Of a stretch of 64,000 nucleotides of DNA, positions 60,361 to 64,000 are shown in pieces. The stretch is from positions 315,001-379,000 of the forward strand of contig LR746279.1 in NCBI GenBank assembly GCA_902729315.2. The letters run 5' to 3'. Both the position numbers and the translations under genes were made by a program. The notes beneath the pieces were generated by a model, which worked only from the letters and a program-made list of their open reading frames with translations, made no database searches and had not been told where the DNA came from. How positions within the stretch are numbered: the first letter of the stretch is position 1; each line of letters starts with the position of its first letter. This DNA comes from Spirodela intermedia. Lineage: Eukaryota > Streptophyta > Magnoliopsida > Alismatales > Araceae.

Positions 60361-61872
60361 TGATAAGTCTTCATTATCATGAGTTAATAATTAGTAAATA
60401 ATATAGTTTTAGCCTTAACTCATGATAAAGAGACTTATATTTGTGTTAAATTTTAAAAAGTAGTTTTTAGTTGATTAATATGAATTTTTGGCTAATTATG
60501 TGATTTTCTATGAATTCATATAATTTTTATAGTCTTATTTTTGAGATAAATAAAGAAAAAGAAATAAAAATAAAAATATAGCAAAATGAGGGGAACCCAT
60601 TGACTAGCCAAGCCCGCAAGCTGGTCGGAAGTGCAGTTAGAGAGGAGCCAGAAGTAGGGGCTCGAACGGCTAGGACCAATAAGGGCACGTGTGTACCACT
60701 TCCCTTCCACGTCACCGGTGGTCAGCCGGCTATGGGCAAAGAGTGGTTGTACATGCAAAAAAAAGGGACTCATTACTTCGAAATGTGATATTACTATATA
60801 TTCGTCCAAAACTTTGATGCACAAGTGATGTGGGACTATACCTACATCACACCTTCTCTCAAAAGGTTTTGAAAATTTTAATACTTAATCTACCCCTTCG
60901 TTATAATAGAGATATACTATGATGATCTTAGTTGATAAGGGCATTAGGGTACTTATTTTAATCTCTCTCATGTAGACAAAAACTTAGTGTGAGTTTGAGT
61001 CCTCTTAGAGTCAAAACTTGTATTTTTATCTAATTATCATGACTTTCCTGTAAATCGCCGATGAAGGATTAAGCCGCTAGAATTGTTGGATCATCGGCAA
61101 AAATCTCATCAATGCAATTCTCAGAGCATTGTTACTAAAATTACTGAATACTTTTGCGATAAAAGGATCACAAATCTATTGAGTAAATCATCTCTAACTA
61201 ATCGACGAACAAGCCATTGTCAGAAAGAGGACGATCCATCAGGAGACAAGTTGCCGCCTCCTCTTCCTACACGAACATGAGAATGAAACTCCGTAACACA
61301 CACCCCACTTACATTCAGCTTCTTTTTGTTAGGTGGCAACTGCCAGAGAGCTGCAAAGTCCTCTTTTTTTTGTTCAATCGGGTGACAGCTATCAAAGACG
61401 ATTCGACGACCCATTTCATTGATCTCTAGACTTCGCAAAGAGATCTAGAGATTGCTCACATTGTCCTTGTCTAAAGAGAGCTTTTGAGGTCGTGGACACT
61501 ACACGACGATCCTCTCGAATGCTTAAGATTTGGGTGCATCACTGATGGATCACTGTCGCGATGTTGGAATTCTATTTTTCTACTTTCAACTTAATTTTTA
61601 CTTTATTTAGTAATAATTTGTGTGATTTAAATTTATCAATTTATACTTAATTTAATTATGATTCTTTTAACTTTTATAGATCTTAATTTGATCAATTAAA
61701 CTGTTTGTAATTACTTACGTAAAAATCACTAGGTGAAATTCTATTTTCACCTCATTCACATTCATCAAGCGCTAACGTCATTTTGACGTTAGCACCCTTA
61801 TTTTCTTTTTTTGTGAATTTTAAATATATTCTAAAAAAATCATATTCTTTGAGGAAAATTCTAAAAAATTAC
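60361..61872 (+). mobile_element. LTR-X copy C, 3'-truncated
   Basis: Starts TGATAAGTCTTCATTATC directly after the Athila relic and stops at AAATTAC (61872), about 160 bp short of the full LTR, where copy D starts. 5' flank ATAAT. Confidence 0.8.
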
Positions 61873-63615
61873 TGATGTCTTCATTACCATGAGTTAATAA
61901 TTAGTAAATAATATATATTTAGCCTTAACTCATGATAAATAGACTTATATTTATGTTAAAGTGTGGAAAGTGGTTTTCAATTAATTAATGTGATTTTTTA
62001 GGTAATTATGTGATTTTATACAAATTTATATGATTTTTACAGTCTTACTTTTGAGATAAATGAAGAAAAAGAAATAAAAATAAAAATATAGCAAAATAGG
62101 GGGGACCCATTGGCCAGCCAAGCCTGTAAGCGGGTTGGAAGCGCAATCAGGGAGGATCTGTGAGCAAGGGCTTGAGCGACTAGGACCGATAGGGCACATG
62201 TGTGCCACTTCCCTTCCATGTCATCCATGGCCAGTCAGTTGTGGGACAAAGAGTGGTCGTATACATCAGAGAAAGGGACTTAGTTGTAAATATAATATTA
62301 CTATATATTCGCTCAAAACTTTGGCACACAAGTGATGTGGGACTAAACTTGTGGCACACCTTTCTCAAAAGGCTTCGATGATTTTAATACCTATAATACC
62401 CCTTATTTATAATAGAGATATATTATGATGATGTCATTTCATCAGGACATTAGAGTACTTATGTCAATCTATCTCATGCAGGCGGGCAACCAACGCGGGT
62501 TCGAATCCTCTCAGAACCAAAATCTCATATTTTTAATTTGATTATCACAATTTTCTTGCAGATCGCCAATGAAGGATTAAGCTTCCAAAATTACTAGATC
62601 ATTGGCGAAAATCTCATCAATGAGATTCGCAAAGTATTGTCACTAAAATTGTTAAACAATTCACGATAAAAGGATCATGAATCCATCAAGTAAGGCATCT
62701 CCGATTGATCAACGAACAAACCGTTATCAGGAAGAGGACAATCTGCCAGGAGACAAGTTGTCACCTCCTGAGAGCAGTCAGATGCGATGAAGAGTCTCCT
62801 CTTACTGCACGGACCTAAGGATGAAGCTCCTTGACACGCACCTCACCTCCATTCAACTACTCTCTGTCGGGTGATAGCCGCCGGAGAGTCGCAAAGTCAC
62901 CATTTTTCTGTTCCGCTGGATGACACCTACCGAAGACAATTCAACGACACATTTCATTGATCTCTAGACTTCACAAGAAGATCTAAAAATTACTCACGTC
63001 GTCCTTGTCCAAAGAGAGCCTTTTAGGCCGTGGACACTACACGACAATCCTCTTAATCACTTAGGACTTCAACGCATCACCGATGCATCACCGCCACAAT
63101 ACCGGAACTCTATTTTCTTGCTTTTAATTTAATTTTCACTTCATTTAGTGATAGTTTGTATGATTTAAATTTACCATGATATACTTCATTCAATTACGAT
63201 TCTTTTAATTTTTATAGATCTTAATTTGATCAATTAAATCGTCTATAATCACTTACGTAAAAATTGTCATACAGAACTCTATTTCTGCCTGATTCATGTT
63301 CGTCTGGCACTGATGTCATCTTGATGTCTGGACCCTTATTTCTCTTTTTTGTGAATTTTAAATATATTTTATTTTTATTTTTAGTATAAAATTTATAAAA
63401 AATATTATTCTTTGAGGAAAATTTTGAATAATTACCCAATATTATATTACATCTCTATGATCAACCTAGAGAATTATTGCTATTTTTGAAAGTTTAATTG
63501 AATTATAATTGATATATTTGTTCAAAAATACTTCTAAATATCTAAAAATTCGTATTTTTTAGTTTTATAAATTTTAAATATGTGTGATTTACTATACAAT
63601 GACTATGTCACATCA
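61873..63615 (+). mobile_element. LTR-X copy D, full-length LTR
   Basis: TGATGTCTTCATTACC ... TATGTCACATCA, 1,743 bp. Left flank ATTAC (copy C), right flank GAGAC (RLP relic 4), so there is no matching target duplication and the remainder of copy C does not resume. Contains GGTTCGAATCC near 62497. Confidence 0.85.
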
Positions 63616-64000
63616 GAGACCAAGGTCGATTAGATTTCTGAAGACAGAGTAAGGGACGCTTCCCTTAAACTCATCACTGGTAAAACTCAAGGAGTTGAGC
63701 TTGTTCAAGTTGCCAAGGCATAGAGGCATGCTTGGAAATTTGTCTTTAAATAGAGAGAGATCTGCCAATGATCTCATCTTGCACAACTAGTATGAGTAGT
63801 TCCCTTGAAGATGGTTGCCGGATCTGAAGGTACACAGAAATGAAGGGATGAAACCCTCCAACTTATTCGATGACAAGATCAGGTGCGTTCGTGAGCTTCA
63901 GGTCACAAATAACTGCGAGACAAACAAGAGGAAAGAAATAGAAAATTTTCTTATTCGCACGTTCGGATGAGACGGATGGGAGTGCATATAATATAATAGA
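63616..64000 (-). pseudogene. RLP relic 4 (continues past the window)
   Basis: Nearly identical to 843-1203 of RLP relic 1 (GAGACCAAGGTCG, TTGAGCTTGTTCAAGTTGCC, ACAAATAACTGCGAGACAAA, GAGACGGATGGGAG). It keeps a short LRR piece (CTGAAGGTACACAGAAATGA, about 63823) that relic 1 has lost. Frames are broken. Confidence 0.85.

Overview
This is nuclear DNA of a flowering plant. The protein-coding genes have many introns, the genes belong to plant families (a receptor-like protein, a full-size PDR-type ABCG transporter, SAUR relics), and plant Copia, Gypsy and Athila-type retrotransposon relics fill much of the space. The GC-rich SAUR relics hint at a monocot, but this is weak; I cannot name the species.

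Only two genes look intact, both on the minus strand. One is a two-exon LRR receptor-like protein of 881 residues (2189-5026). The other is a 20-exon ABCG/PDR transporter of 1,445 residues (26926-33976); I followed its splice sites and reading frame exon by exon and found no break. Around them lie decayed relatives: RLP relics at about 745-1640, 10440-10925, 41930-47235 and 63616-64000; an ABCG pseudogene on the plus strand at 15250-19605 that lacks exons 7-15; a last-exon remnant of another ABCG at 14567-14637; and two SAUR relics at 5811-6197 and 53445-53587.

Layout: 1-618, partial LTR of a family called LTR-X here. 745-5260, RLP relic followed by the intact RLP and its promoter. 5.5-10.4 kb, SAUR relic and low-complexity duplicated non-coding blocks. 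10.4-13.0 kb, RLP relic and a gag-only LTR element. 13.1-14.6 kb, copy of the ABCG 3' flank. 15.2-19.6 kb, ABCG pseudogene. 19.6-24.4 kb, mostly unassigned AT-rich DNA with a GC-rich patch at 21 kb. 24.4-26.1 kb, a solo LTR-X with a perfect target duplication. 26.9-34 kb, the ABCG gene. 34-42 kb, its upstream repeats and duplicated blocks shared with 6.6-9 kb. 42-52 kb, an RLP relic containing a solo LTR-X, an element with an 8-bp target duplication and a degenerate Copia element. 52-64 kb, a chain of truncated Copia, Athila-type and LTR-X elements ending in another RLP relic.

The two intact genes are of types often linked to defence (pathogen perception at the cell surface, and export of metabolites), and the window looks like a birth-and-death cluster of both families shaped by retrotransposons. 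I found no evidence for a wholly new biological system. The most informative features are structural: repeated RLP blocks at both ends, the interrupted RLP relic at 42-47 kb, the gag-only element, the truncation chain at 53-64 kb, and a GC-AG intron with paired acceptors in the transporter gene.
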